A stretch of DNA of 64,000 bases from Letharia columbiana (Eukaryota > Ascomycota > Lecanoromycetes > Lecanorales > Parmeliaceae): the NCBI RefSeq assembly GCF_014066305.1, contig NW_023501060.1:62001-126000 (forward strand). Direction: 5' to 3'. This document shows, one piece after another, positions 1 to 10,190 of this stretch; within the stretch, counting starts at the first letter, position 1, and the number at the start of each line of letters is the position of its first letter. The notes beneath the pieces are model-generated. The model ran no database searches. It had not been told where the DNA came from and saw only the letters and a list, made by a program, of their open reading frames with translations. Both the position numbers and the translations under genes were made by a program.

Positions 1-1674
1 TGCTCAAGAAAAGCCTGGACTCCAGTGGGAAGATTGGGTCCAAGAATTTTGCTTCGAGCTTGAACGAGATGCTGAACCCAGTGGGTGCAGGCATACTCGA
101 GCTCTGTAGGGATTTGTTCTCGGACCCTCTCAGGATCTATCTCTTCGATAAGGGTTCCCGGCAGTTTCAAGTCGCAGATGTCTCTCTTGGGACTAGCTGC
201 CATAAGTCTTAAGCAAGTTTTAGTAAGGGCAAGGTGCCTTTCGGCGCTGTCGACCCAGAAATCGAGATCGGTACATCGTCTCTGGTCGAGCAGGAAATCT
301 CGAAAAGAAGGATGTAACAAGGAGATTGCGGCATTGCTCTTTTGGGGAACATTGAGGATAGACCAAAGTTTGTCCAGCGTGAGGTCGATGCCGTCTAGCT
401 CTTCAAATAGTAGTGCTGCTAATGAGCTGACCGAGAGTGAGCTGAACAGGCTCACGATAGAGCCAACGATGACTCTAAAGCGCGAACAAAATTGCACTTT
501 GTCATGCGTCGAGTAGGTCTTCGGTACTGCCTCTTGAAGAATTTGGATATATACTTGGTCGAGGTTCTCCAGAGCCGACGCTGAAGAGGCGTTGTTTTGT
601 AGAACCATCTTTAGGCGCTCTCGAGGAGGCGGAGGCTTTCTTTCACCAAGAAATAGACATATAGTGGTAGCATAAACGAAAAGCTCTCCAGCCCGCTGTA
701 CAAGATTCTCAATATCATTTTTGCCTGGAAATTCACCAATCAGAGGACGTTTTTGTTTTATCTTATCGCATTCGTACTCGAAGAAGCTGCGAAGGTCTTG
801 TTGAACAATATGCCGCTCGATGTCGTGAAGGATGATACCTTTATAGACTGTTTCCAGGAACGCATCACGCACAGATATATCTGGCCTACCTGTCATGAAT
901 ACCCGAAACTCGATGTTGTCAAAAGAAATCGCTTCAGAGAGAATCCTGAGAATCAGCTGAACATCTCTGTCATCTTCACACTCATCCAGTGCATCGATCA
1001 CGATAGTCAGAACAATACCGTGTGCAGAGTGGCTTTTCATCTGTGATAACGGTTCCTGGATGAGATGTTTCCACTGATCGCGTTTGGCTCGCTTGATGAT
1101 ATCAGGATGTCGATCGACGGCTTTGCGAATTAATCGAGCAAGTGCCCCGTTCTCGATATCGCACAATGCAAGCTGGTACGCAATGGAGGTGAAGAACTTC
1201 GAGGCATTTCCACGGTCACCTCTGCCTCGGGAAAAGAAAAAGCTGGCTCCCAGCTGCTCTTTCGCGTATAAATTGTGAGCCAATGTGCGAGCGATAGCAG
1301 ATTTGCCAGTGCCGGCCATCCCGCTGAGCCAGAAGATCCGCTCGCCTTGAGGGTCGGTACTCCATCGTTCAATCAATTTGAGGATCTTGGTCCGAGTGCC
1401 GGGTAAGCATAAGCGCTCATGCTCAAGCTCGCCCGAATTGAAGCCAGCACCCTCAGCACGAGGGAGGGCGTCCAAGCGATCGTGGCCCGCTGCCTATAGT
1501 ATAAGCAGTGTATAGTATAAGCAGTGTACCTCAGTCACTGAAGTACTCACAGTGAAATTGAACTGGTCCAGTGACATAGCCCGTGAAGGATTGGCTGCCT
1601 CCAGTCGTTTCGCTGTTACCGAATTGCAAGCTCACAGGTGGCTGGGACGAAGGAATCTCAGACGACATATTCAT
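1..1674 (-). CDS. NACHT-domain NLR-type receptor (C-terminus beyond window)
   Basis: STAND P-loop NTPase of the fungal NLR (innate-immunity-like) type, probably cytosolic. Two exons, complement(1551..1674) and complement(<1..1489); intron GTGAGT...GCAG of 61 bp keeps the frame. About 537 residues are visible. The first 41 residues are short and Gly/Ser/Thr/Asn-rich. Next comes the hallmark stretch RLDALPRAEGAGFNS and LPGTRTKIL, then the Walker A loop WLSGMAGTGKSAIART, a Walker B-like IVLTIVIDALDECEDD, and the winged-helix region ending in LLHPSFRDFLLDQ and YACTHWVQHL. All are typical of fungal NACHT proteins. No HeLo, patatin or purine-phosphorylase effector domain precedes NACHT. C-terminal repeats (WD40, ankyrin or TPR) would lie off the left edge. 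It is divergent from the HeLo-like gene, with 324 bp between start codons. Start chosen at the first ATG before the intron; a second Met is two codons in. Confidence 0.9.
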
Positions 1675-1998
1675 AGCAGTCTACTAGTACTCGTACTTCA
1701 AGGCTGACCGGGAGCGGCGGAGTCCGGCGAGGTTTAATATCAGAACCGCACCGAAGAAAATGAGTTCCAATGACTGAAGGATACTTTAATGTATACTTAT
1801 CATTCACATTGACTGCGTTAAGCCAAGAGCCATGGGGGTCAGAAAGAATGATGCATGGCTGACCGAATGGAATCGATTACCTTACCCCACCTTATCACGT
1901 GCTGCGCCAGTGACATCATCAACGGGGCATTGCAAAGGCTCAGGTCTGTAAGGTATAGCGGAGGCTACGAATGTGCAAGACCATCCAAGGAGTTCAAA
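1675..1998. promoter_or_regulatory. shared upstream region of divergent NLR and HeLo-like genes
   Basis: 324 bp between the two start codons. It must hold both promoters. I see no clear TATA box or other recognisable element. Confidence 0.4.
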
Positions 1999-2910
1999 AT
2001 GGCGGAGCTGGCAGTGACTGGCAGCGTCATTACTGTAGCCGCTTTGGCATGGCAGAGTACCAAAAGGCTCTATGGGTTAGTCGATGCACTGAACAAGGCT
2101 CCGGAAGCTATTGCACACACCAAATTCAATCTCTCCTCAATGCAGAGCACGCTAGAGACGCTGAGACACACTCTGGACACCGAAAAGTCCGCAGCCTTCG
2201 AGGCGGCCTTGCAGGGAACCAGGCTGGCCGACGCATTGGAGGGTTCGCAGCAGGAGTGTGATAGGTTTGGCAAAAAAATCCAGACTTATACAAAGCATTC
2301 GAAAGACACCACCGTCAGCAAACGCGACAGATTCACCTTGAACTTCCATGAAACTGAGATCAATGGATTCAATGGTCGCTTACAAGATCACCGGCAGGTC
2401 ATCACACTCGTCTTAACTTCGATGAACCTGTATGTTTCGAGATGCAAAACTATCTTGTCGCTACTGATCCGTAGTAGGATAATCTCAAAGTCCTCATCCA
2501 CAGATACCCAGCAGCTGAGTGAGCGATTCACAACTCAAGAGACGGAACTCAAGGCTTTAAACACGCAGCTAAACAATACATTAAGCCATCTTCAAGGTCT
2601 CTCGCTATCAACTAGGACCGACGAAAACACAGCAACCGCTGCTGAAGACCGCGATTGGAATATCCACTCTATATTGAGACTGATGAGCGTCTGTCGGGAC
2701 GCTATCTCAGCTACATCTGAAGCAAAGCCAACCAATCTCAAGTTTGGAGACCACTCTGCAGACAATTCCCGGTTTTTCGAAGGCGTTGCTGGCAGGGCGC
2801 AGCGGAACGTGACACAAGCGCACGGAAATGCGGTCGTCACGGGCGGGAGTACTGCAGCGAGGGGCCAGATGGATGCAGACACTTTCAAAATCATGTTTGG
2901 AAGTCATTAG
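1999..2910 (+). CDS. HeLo-like N-terminal domain protein with short amyloid-like C-terminal tail
   Basis: About 303 residues from MAELAVTGSVITVAALAWQS; the same frame is open 48 codons further upstream, but this ATG matches the usual start of the family. Residues 1 to about 150 look like the fungal HeLo-like N-terminal domain (Helo_like_N, also found at the N-terminus of many fungal NLRs): a hydrophobic first helix followed by amphipathic helices with conserved Leu and Glu spacing. A Ser/Thr-rich coiled-coil-like linker follows (about 175-230). The last 60 residues contain TNLKFGDHSADNSRFFEG, a Gly/Asn-rich stretch and a terminal GQMDADTFKIMFGSH. There is no NTPase domain, so it is an effector-only architecture. 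A 45-nt stretch 2429..2473 (GTATGT...CTGAT...TAG) could be an in-frame intron; removal or retention both keep the frame. Its position next to a NACHT gene suggests a receptor/effector pair (inference). Confidence 0.75.
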   Translation: MAELAVTGSVITVAALAWQSTKRLYGLVDALNKAPEAIAHTKFNLSSMQSTLETLRHTLDTEKSAAFEAALQGTRLADALEGSQQECDRFGKKIQTYTKHSKDTTVSKRDRFTLNFHETEINGFNGRLQDHRQVITLVLTSMNLYVSRCKTILSLLIRSRIISKSSSTDTQQLSERFTTQETELKALNTQLNNTLSHLQGLSLSTRTDENTATAAEDRDWNIHSILRLMSVCRDAISATSEAKPTNLKFGDHSADNSRFFEGVAGRAQRNVTQAHGNAVVTGGSTAARGQMDADTFKIMFGSH

Positions 2911-4281
2911 TATAAGTGTGGCTTCTCTATAGGCAACCATATTTCTGGTGTTAGGAGCATGCTAGAGCTGATCGTGGCGTCATGGCGACCAAGAGAGTGA
3001 TGCTACGAAAGTACTAGATCCAGTGTTAGCAGTCAGTTGTAGGCCAGTGCCAAGGTTCCCGGGGGATGGGCCCTGACGCACTCGTAGAAGGGACGTGATA
3101 CCCGTACACCCACTTTGGATACATTGACACCTTCCCTACATCCGGGTACAGCTTCCGGGTACAATAGGTATCAGACCCGACGCACTCTACTCTGTATTCT
3201 TAGGCGCACTTTCCGGAAGTTTGTCTGTGATCAACGATATCGTTAACCCTCGGGGGGTAAAGTGCGTTTAAAATCCAGCGCACCGAGAGGGTGTAAGAGC
3301 GAGTGTGCACAGGAGAGGTTCCCCAAAAGGAATGGAGGATTTTATCCACGAGTGACGCCCTCTGCAGGTAGCAGTGGTAGTCTTGGTGATATCCAACCGT
3401 TCCTCGGTCGCTCTCAGGAACTCCCATGAGCCCCCAGAGGGTGTCCCTAAGTATACACTGTAGGCTCAAGGCTGTCCTTCAGGTCCTCGCCAGAGGCTCA
3501 ATACTGTTCCGTAGTGTGGGGCTTCGCCCGTAGCATACATGAGGGCAAACAGATAGCCAGAAAGAAAGCCAAAATGTGATGTACACAGCAGGTCAGAACG
3601 ACTGCCGCGCTGCCTAAGAGCCTCCGAGAGAGGTAAATTGTACCAGTGAAACGGGGCAGGTCAGTGATCAAAGACCAAAAAAACGAACCGGTGGTCCGGC
3701 CAGTGATGTCGGTTTCTCTATCCCGGAGTAGGGCGCCAGTTGCCAGACACCGTCTTTCCATCTCCTACAACACACCGCTTCACAATGCCCGACGATATCA
3801 CCACAGTCAGCGGAACGGAGGCAGTGAGCACCCTAAAAAGAGGGGAGGAAGACCGAATCGACGACAAGTGCGGCTGCTTTCGCGGCAAGTGAGGGTTCTC
3901 CAAAGAGTGTTTTCATGTCCCTTTCGCTTCCAGCAGGCAACAAGCACAGCCCTTTTCTCCCGTAGTTCGTGGCTTCTTTCCCAAGAAGTGTGTAGCAACA
4001 GATCACACAGGCAAAAGAACGGTAGTACTTTGAAGTAGCGTTCCCCTGAGGACGTCATTCAATCTCTACATACAGTAGCTACATCTTCCCCAGCAACGGC
4101 CGAAACAGTAGGCGAACAGCCTGCAGACCTTCGTCCACATGCTACCTCCAGTAGCTGTCTTCTCCGCAACAGCTCTCACAAATGACAAGACAATCATCGT
4201 CCCTTGAACCCTATCCGTCCGCAGTCCTCCAGCCCATCGCATCTCTTACGACTGACCTGACCTGATCCGACAGCCTGACGT
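2911..4281. other. intergenic, no confident gene
   Basis: 1.4 kb with only short frames. It contains a local repeat of TCCGGGTACA at about 3138-3165 and no transposon protein. A possible 67-residue spliced gene in it is listed separately. Confidence 0.4.
3785..4033 (+). CDS. possible small cysteine-containing protein
   Basis: Speculative two-exon model: 3785..3888 and 3934..4033, intron GTGAGG...TTCCAG (45 bp), giving 67 residues starting MPDDITTVSGTEAVS and containing KCGCFRG near the splice. The total length is a multiple of three and the model ends in TGA. There is no recognised family, no signal peptide and no supporting context, so a chance frame is the main alternative. Confidence 0.22.
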
Positions 4282-4833
4282 CTAGAACATGCCGTGCACA
4301 TCATCCCGGACCTCGTCCTTGACAAACGGCTCCACGCCTGACATCATGTCCAAGTCTTCCTCTTTCTCCACCTTCAAGACTGTCCCCTCAAACACCGCGT
4401 CCGTATCCTCTTCCTTCTCCACCTTGACGACTGTGTCTTGATACACTGCGTCCATGGTCTCCTCTTTCTCCGCCTTGAAGATTGTCCCTTGATGCTCTTC
4501 CTTCTGTCTCTTATCTTTTTGGCCGGATTTGTGGGGCTTGGCTTTCCTCTGATGGGGAACGGTGGCTCGGGCCTTGCGTGGAGCCGATGGGACACCCTCC
4601 ATCTGCTGTTTGAAGCGAGAGTAACGCATACGGGCGGCGTGGCCTTTGGCAATGTCTAGCTGATCGGCGACTTGCTGCCAGTCGATCTAAGAAGCTGAGT
4701 GAGTATAGTGTTCATAGTGTTATTGCGAAGAACAGCGTACCGATTTGAGATCTAGTTGTTTCATGATGACATAGAGGAATTTCGAGATAGCGCCATCAGT
4801 TGGCATAGTGCGGCTTCTTTTCAGGCTTGCCAT
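4282..4833 (-). CDS. Myb-like DNA-binding protein with four psi-K-x-E motifs
   Basis: Two exons, complement(4741..4833) and complement(4282..4686), intron GTACGC...CTTAG, 165 residues. Residues about 10-60 form a fungal Myb/SANT-like helix bundle: ISKFLYVIMKQLDLKS, then IDWQQVADQLDIAKGHAARM and RYSRFKQQMEG. This is the signature of a large family of small fungal nuclear Myb-like proteins. A basic stretch (residues about 75-95, KAKPHKSGQKDKRQKEE) could be a nuclear localisation signal. The C-terminal half consists of three degenerate 17-residue repeats of the form GT[IV][FVL]K-x-EKEE, plus a fourth VKDE. Each core fits the SUMO-acceptor consensus psi-K-x-E. The family membership is strong; the SUMO idea is inference from the motif. 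Confidence 0.8.
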
Positions 4834-6011
4834 CTTGAGATTTGACTCCGAAGAGTGTTCGAGAAGAATAAGAATGAGTGTGAAGATATGATAAATAGCC
4901 TTATTCTGCTGGAGTGAAGGTCACTAACAAGTAGCGCGTGGTATGGTTATGATAGGGGAGGTGTGTTGAAGAATATCGATGAGAGTGAGACGGAGTGATG
5001 GCATCTAGAAATAAGTAAATCTACTGAACGCTGACGTGGGTACGCATACATTAGCAATTAGAAAATTTGCTGTCGCGAAGCGACATCACAGACGCTCCTT
5101 GTCTCGCTGTCTTCAAAGCCTGAGGCTTTGTCCGTCGGCTTCCTGCATCAAACGAAGATTCCTGCAGATTCTTAACTTAATGCTCGGAAGGTGAGGCGCG
5201 TAGAAGAGTGGTCAGCATGAAGAGGGCTAGGCTACTGAGAATAAAGGAAAGAAGAGGGCATAGTTCTATAGAACAATGATGACCTCGGGTAGCTTGTCCG
5301 TTCTCGCAAGAAAGATGATAACGGAATGGGCGACCAAAATGGTTTGGGTTGGAGATCTCGATCAGGGCTTTGGTAATCAGCAAGCAGGATAGAGGAAACG
5401 AGGAGAGCGGTCACGTACCTTGAGTATGCGGAGAGACACGCAAGATGGTCATGGCGGTTGAAATTGGGACAGGAGATCTCAATATACTCGGTGACCTGCA
5501 CAGTGATTGATACAAGTTGGGTTGTGTTGAGGATGTCCCTTTCAGACATGAAGTGCAAGGTTCGTCTCTCCGGTACCTCTCAGAATTGATAGATCAGGCT
5601 GCAGCTTGGGATTTCGGCATGGAGGATAAGGAGGTAGGTGAATACCGAGCCGCAAATGAACACTTATGATGAGACGGTAGTCGATAGGTTTCGATGGAAC
5701 AGAAACGAACACCAACAATGAGACGGTGGTCGACAGGATTTCATCGAAAAACAGTGATTGTTTCGGGTTGCATTGCTATAGCACCGTAGACAGTAGTTGT
5801 GAGTGTGTAAGTGGAAAGCCGGTGCTGCTCTGCCCCACAAGAGACTTCCATGGAGCTCAACCGGATAAACTTTCGGCCCGGGGAGTAAACACTGACAAAA
5901 GTTCGCACAACGGGACTGGAAAACATCCCCCGACAACAACAACAACTTGCATGAACAGCAGGACAGTGGAAATCGCCGCAAAAGCTTCAGACCGTATCAA
6001 GATTTGTAGCT
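4834..6011. other. intergenic, nothing recognised
   Basis: 1.2 kb. Antisense frames of up to 108 codons occur (complement 5232..5558), but they have no domain, intron or composition signal that would support a gene. Confidence 0.4.
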
Positions 6012-7959
6012 ATGCCTCCAACTGGGCATCCCACGGTGTGTATTGACCCGAACTGGGCCCTTGGTTTGAGTCCACCTCAATATGAGCTGACAGCGCTCTA
6101 TTCACAGACTGGTGGGCTTCGCTTATCGAGTGATAACCGACCTTCGCACAAGCGTTTGTTTGACTATGAAGAGCAATCTGTTGAACACCGCTGATCCACC
6201 GTTAGCAAACGTACACATCATTGACGACCGCACGCGTGTGATCTTCGGTGTCGATCCACGTGCAGCTGCAACTCGGTCTTCCGTCAAGTTGGCCGAACAA
6301 AAAAAGAAAAACTTGTTCCCACCAGCGGATTTGTTGCACCTCACTAGCAGTGACACCTTTGATGCTGATGAGCAGCTAGAGTCCGTAAGCATTTCATCCA
6401 CGCATATTGACAACTACGATGGAGCATCACCTCTGACACCTGTATACAGCCAGCCTCCGCGAGAAATTCAAACATAGCTTCCATGGGGGACACAGAAAAT
6501 CTGGACCTACTCGCGTGTGTGGCCCTGGCTACTCATTCGAAGAAGAGGCAGCAGCCAGCTCATGGAGCGCCATCCAAAGAAGCTGTCACAGCCGACAGCC
6601 TACCACCAGCTGAGCAGCAGCCAAGTCACACAGAATATTCGACGGCATACTTTGACGCCTACTACGATGCTTCACCCCAAGAGACGACTGAGACAGATTT
6701 CCTATCACGTGATGAGCAGCAGCCTGTCCATGTTCCATCGTCTTTTGAGGCAGCCAACTCAACACCACCAGCTGAGAAGCGAGCCAGCTATGAATCAACG
6801 GAATGGGGAGTAGCTGATGAGGACACGCAAGGTGCACATACCATCTCCAACGCCTCCACACCCACACAGCAGGAGCCGGTTCGAGGAGCATTGAATCAAG
6901 ACTTCACCGCAATCAATCCCCGAGCGACAAATGGAGGGCTCTCTCGCATTAATCCTCGGCCACTCCCTGGCTACATGCCAGCCGCCATAGGGCCAAGTGG
7001 CGGCCGTCAGCCAATCATAAAGAAGTCGCGAAAATGCAAACCCCGCACCACGGGCTTCAATAGAAAGACCGGCGAGGGTATGCTGACCGACGTGTGCAAC
7101 ATAGCGACACCTGCGAAAGGGACGCCAGTGGCACATACCAACAAGGACGGAAGGTACCGCTGCGCACGATGCAAGGGCCGTTTCACTAGGACAAGGACTG
7201 TCAAGGATCACTTCATCACGTGTGTCAACAAGTATGGGAATCCGAATAAATTAAGCTGGTATGATCATCCAACCCTCGCAAAGTCCAAGGACTGGCATCT
7301 TGGAAGCCTGGCGATGGCGAAGGAGGCGGAGGACGGGACTGAGTGGGAAGAAGATGAAGAGGGGCTGGAGGATGAGGATGGTGACGAGCAGGAGCAAGAT
7401 CAAGAGGGAGATGACGATTTCCCTGAGCAGCATGTGGACGATAGTATCGCTCCGGCAATTGAGTCTGATACTGCCGCTGATGAAGAAGATGAAGACGGAG
7501 ATTCTCATATGGGGAATGAGGACCAAGGCAGAGATGGCAATATCTCCGCGTAAGTCTTACCCTGTCGAATGCTAGACCGTTCGGATTCTGACAACTCTTA
7601 GGGCATCGACTCCATACTATACACCTAATGAAGGATCTTCACTCTCTGCCTCCATTCAAGGGTCTCGATTCCATACACCTCAGGAAGGGTCTGACACTCC
7701 CGGCTATGGGCCTGACGGCTATCGAACTCCGGTACCTAGCAATATCAGAGGGTGGAGCGCAACTCCTCGCTACGAAGGAGGGTCATACACTCCCAGCTTT
7801 GGACGCGGCTACGAGACTCCAGTCCAGAATTTCGGTTACGATTCCGACCTGTCTAGGGATACGGATATTATCCGTAGACGCGAGACCGAAGGGTACGGTG
7901 ACGAGACGCCGACTCCTGGCTATGATGAAGAAGGAGACTTTATCATGGCTGAATTCTAG
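6012..7959 (+). CDS. C2H2-type zinc-finger protein with acidic region and TP-repeat tail
   Basis: Four-exon model: 6012..6037, 6108..6384, 6450..7549, 7602..7959; introns GTGTAT...CACAG, GTAAGC...CTGACACC...CAG and GTAAGT...CTTAG all keep phase, giving 586 residues. The GTAAGC intron joins what would otherwise be two separate frames. Features in order: Gln/Pro/Ser-rich N-terminal half; a basic patch IIKKSRKCKPRT followed by one zinc-finger YRCARCKGRFTRTRTVKDHF ending in C (C2H-C type); a Glu/Asp run of about 60 residues; then a C-terminal tail with about ten Thr-Pro dipeptides in Gly-Tyr context (YYTP, FHTP, GYRTP, SYTP, GYETP). Probably a nuclear DNA- or RNA-binding regulator. The first exon is the least certain. 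A single finger makes sequence-specific binding by itself doubtful. Confidence 0.72.
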
Positions 7960-8425
7960 ATGGAATCAAAAAGCGATGGATGTCGAGGCGATGTTTCGAT
8001 ACTTGACACGGAGAAACAAGAGACTGTAATGAGGCGACGTGGTTGAGTCTTTCTCCGCGCTCTAGCGTATTTCTTTAGTGTGTGCTTGGCAGACTTTTTT
8101 TTCTCGATCGCAGGCCTTGCGCCCAGCCTTCTTTCCCTTACAAACTCGCTCTGGTCTAGCGTTTTTTCCTTTGTAAATCTTCACTCACTATCGTGTACAT
8201 TACTGCAGACTCTGTTCTCTATGCCCTTCAGACATGGACAGGACATCTGAGTAGCTAGAAGAGACCATCATGCGCGGTGCAAATTCATAGAAAATCTTCA
8301 ATGATCGTTGTCCGTTCATCCCACTACATTAACATTAGAACCTGAATCAGAGCTGCAAGCTCCTATCTGATCAACAATCATTCGCTATACTCCATGCCTT
8401 CCGACGCTACCAATAGAAAGATCTC
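7960..8425. other. 3' flank, no gene
   Basis: Pyrimidine-rich downstream region of the zinc-finger gene (TTTTTTTTCTCG near 8094). No open frame of note. Confidence 0.4.
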
Positions 8426-8908
8426 ATGGCCGTATTATCCTCCTCTGTGGCTCTAATTATCGATGTCCTACACCTCATCTGTCAACATATATACAATACC
8501 AACAGACAACAAGACGTTGCCGGACTTATCTCATGTCCCCTACCAGTAATGCAGCAGCTACACCATGACTCTATCGCTTCGTCAAGTTGGACTTCTCCAC
8601 CTCCCACGCTCCCTCTGCTTTCAGCTTTCGTAATGGCAATGACATCTCCCACCACGCTCTTGTGCAAGATCTTGCTGTTCTTGGCCTTGACCCATATAGT
8701 TCTCGTCCTAGGCTCGCAGAGCTCACAGAATCCATATGCTCTATGCCCAATCTCCGGCGGTTCAGCAACGCAACCGCCACCGCAGTCCGCCTCTTTGCTG
8801 GTTGACAACTCGCGTAGTTGGAGATCTGGAGCTCAATCCCGACCAGCTTGAGGCGCATTGTCCAATCCCACCCGACCGAGTGTGAAAGACGTCGTGTCCG
8901 AGTCGAAC

Positions 8909-9539
8909 GGGCTAATTACCGAATCATACCCCGAAACTATACCCCTAATTACTGAATCATACCCCTACATCAAAATTTGGGGTATGATTCGGTAATTTTA
9001 TCAAACTTGCTATGTAGACTATTAGGAGTGAAGACTGTGTGTGAGAGTTACAGACTGGGTGTAGACAGGCTGGGGGGCCAAATTTAGCTTACTTTTAGCA
9101 GCAGCCCTTAAGGGGGCCCTGCGACGGCCCTACGGGGGCTCTATTTAGGTTTAAATAGGGGTGTCTGGCTGTTAAGCGCAGACACCCCCGGGATCAGGCT
9201 TTTTTGCGCTTGACAGCTAGACACCCCTATTTGAACCTAAATAAGGCCCCCGTAGGGCCGTTGTAGGCCCCGTGTGCTAAGACCTACTCGACTTTCGTTT
9301 AATGTATTTAAGTTAGTAAATCATCCATTAAATACGGTCGAAGATATTTTCTCTTCTCTATAGTCGGATGGCCCAGGTCGCGAATTTTTCCTTTGCGATT
9401 TTTATCATGAATGGCAAATTATCGAATCATACCCAATAATGGTAATTACTGAATTATACCCCTAGGGGTATGATTCAGTAATTAGGGGTATGACTCGGTA
9501 AGGATTTATAGTTTCGGGGTATGAATTAGTAATTAGCCT
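8909..9539. mobile_element. Mutator-like MITE, 631 bp, 9-bp target duplication
   Basis: The flanking 9-bp direct repeat GAGTCGAAC lies at 8900..8908 and 9540..9548. Terminal inverted repeats start GGCTAATTAC and continue with TCATACCCCGAAACTATA on both ends, followed by further CTAATTACTGAATCATACCC units. There is no coding capacity. A 9-bp target duplication with long inverted ends points to a non-autonomous Mutator-like (MULE) element. The right arm is shared with the element at 19284..20197. Confidence 0.88.
9125..9260. repeat. 48-bp imperfect inverted repeat (hairpin) inside the MITE
   Basis: The arms 9125..9172 and 9213..9260 match at about 43 of 48 positions (CGGCCCTACGGGGGC... to ...TCTGGCTGT) around a 40-base centre. 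They would form a long hairpin in RNA or single-stranded DNA. Confidence 0.85.
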
Positions 9540-10190
9540 GAGTCGAACTGTGTGGGGAATGAGTGCGGCCCTCTCGAGCTCAAGCCTGGTCAAGCAAGAT
9601 CTGACCTGGCGCAATGCCGCCATGGCTGGGATAGTTTTCTACGCATCAAGAGTGTATTCGACAAAGTACCTACAACTGAGGACATGTGCTTCTCCCGCTA
9701 CACATTTCTACCGAGACCAGCGTCTTTGGATGGCATCAGACGTTCTACCCTGACAAGTCTCCAACTCAACCGATGCAAAGATTTAGACTCTCTATTCGAC
9801 AGTCTACTCGACAGCGTCTCGAGCCTGAAGCTCAAAACCTGCACAGTTGGACCTGAACAATTGATACATCCAGGTTCTTCGACGCCTCCGGTGGAGACAA
9901 GCTTGAGACTTTCCTAACGACCTACATAGGCCTCGAAGAGATCGTGTTCTCCAATCTTGGTCCGGGTGAACTGTGCATGCGAACAATCTCTGCTTAAAGT
10001 GCCACACTCAAATCACTGGAGCCTGGTCTCTACGGTAGCAGTAGAACTTATGTCCCATGAACAGTGTCAGATTCGGAGATCAATGGTACGAGAAAGGAAC
10101 ACATGCAGGACGTGGAGAACGTCGCAGATATTCGCAGCGCAAGTCCCAAGCTGTGTCATTTAGTTATTGACCAAGTTTGCATTAACTTGG

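Larger units (their letters stand above)
8426..10190 (+). pseudogene. F-box/LRR-type protein relic split by a MITE
   Basis: Degenerate fungal F-box/LRR protein. Before the insertion: ALIIDVLHLICQHI, then in a shifted frame VKLDFSTSHAPSAFSFRN, VQDLAVLGLD and ELTESICSMPNLRRF, a pattern known from this family. After the insertion: LTSLQLNRCKDLDSLF (leucine-rich repeat), then LETFLTTYIGLEEIVFSNLG and ATLKSLEPGLYGSS, then VENVADIRSASPKLCHLVI. At least two frameshifts and several stops are present besides the 631-bp element at 8909..9539. Joining across the 9-bp duplication is in frame, so the element hit a coding exon. In this family the intact protein would be a substrate adaptor of SCF ubiquitin ligases. 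Confidence 0.7.

Noticed and set aside
6112..6477. separate 121-codon gene upstream of the zinc-finger ORF
   Set aside because: Starts at GTG, and a canonical intron (6385..6449) joins it in frame to the zinc-finger protein.
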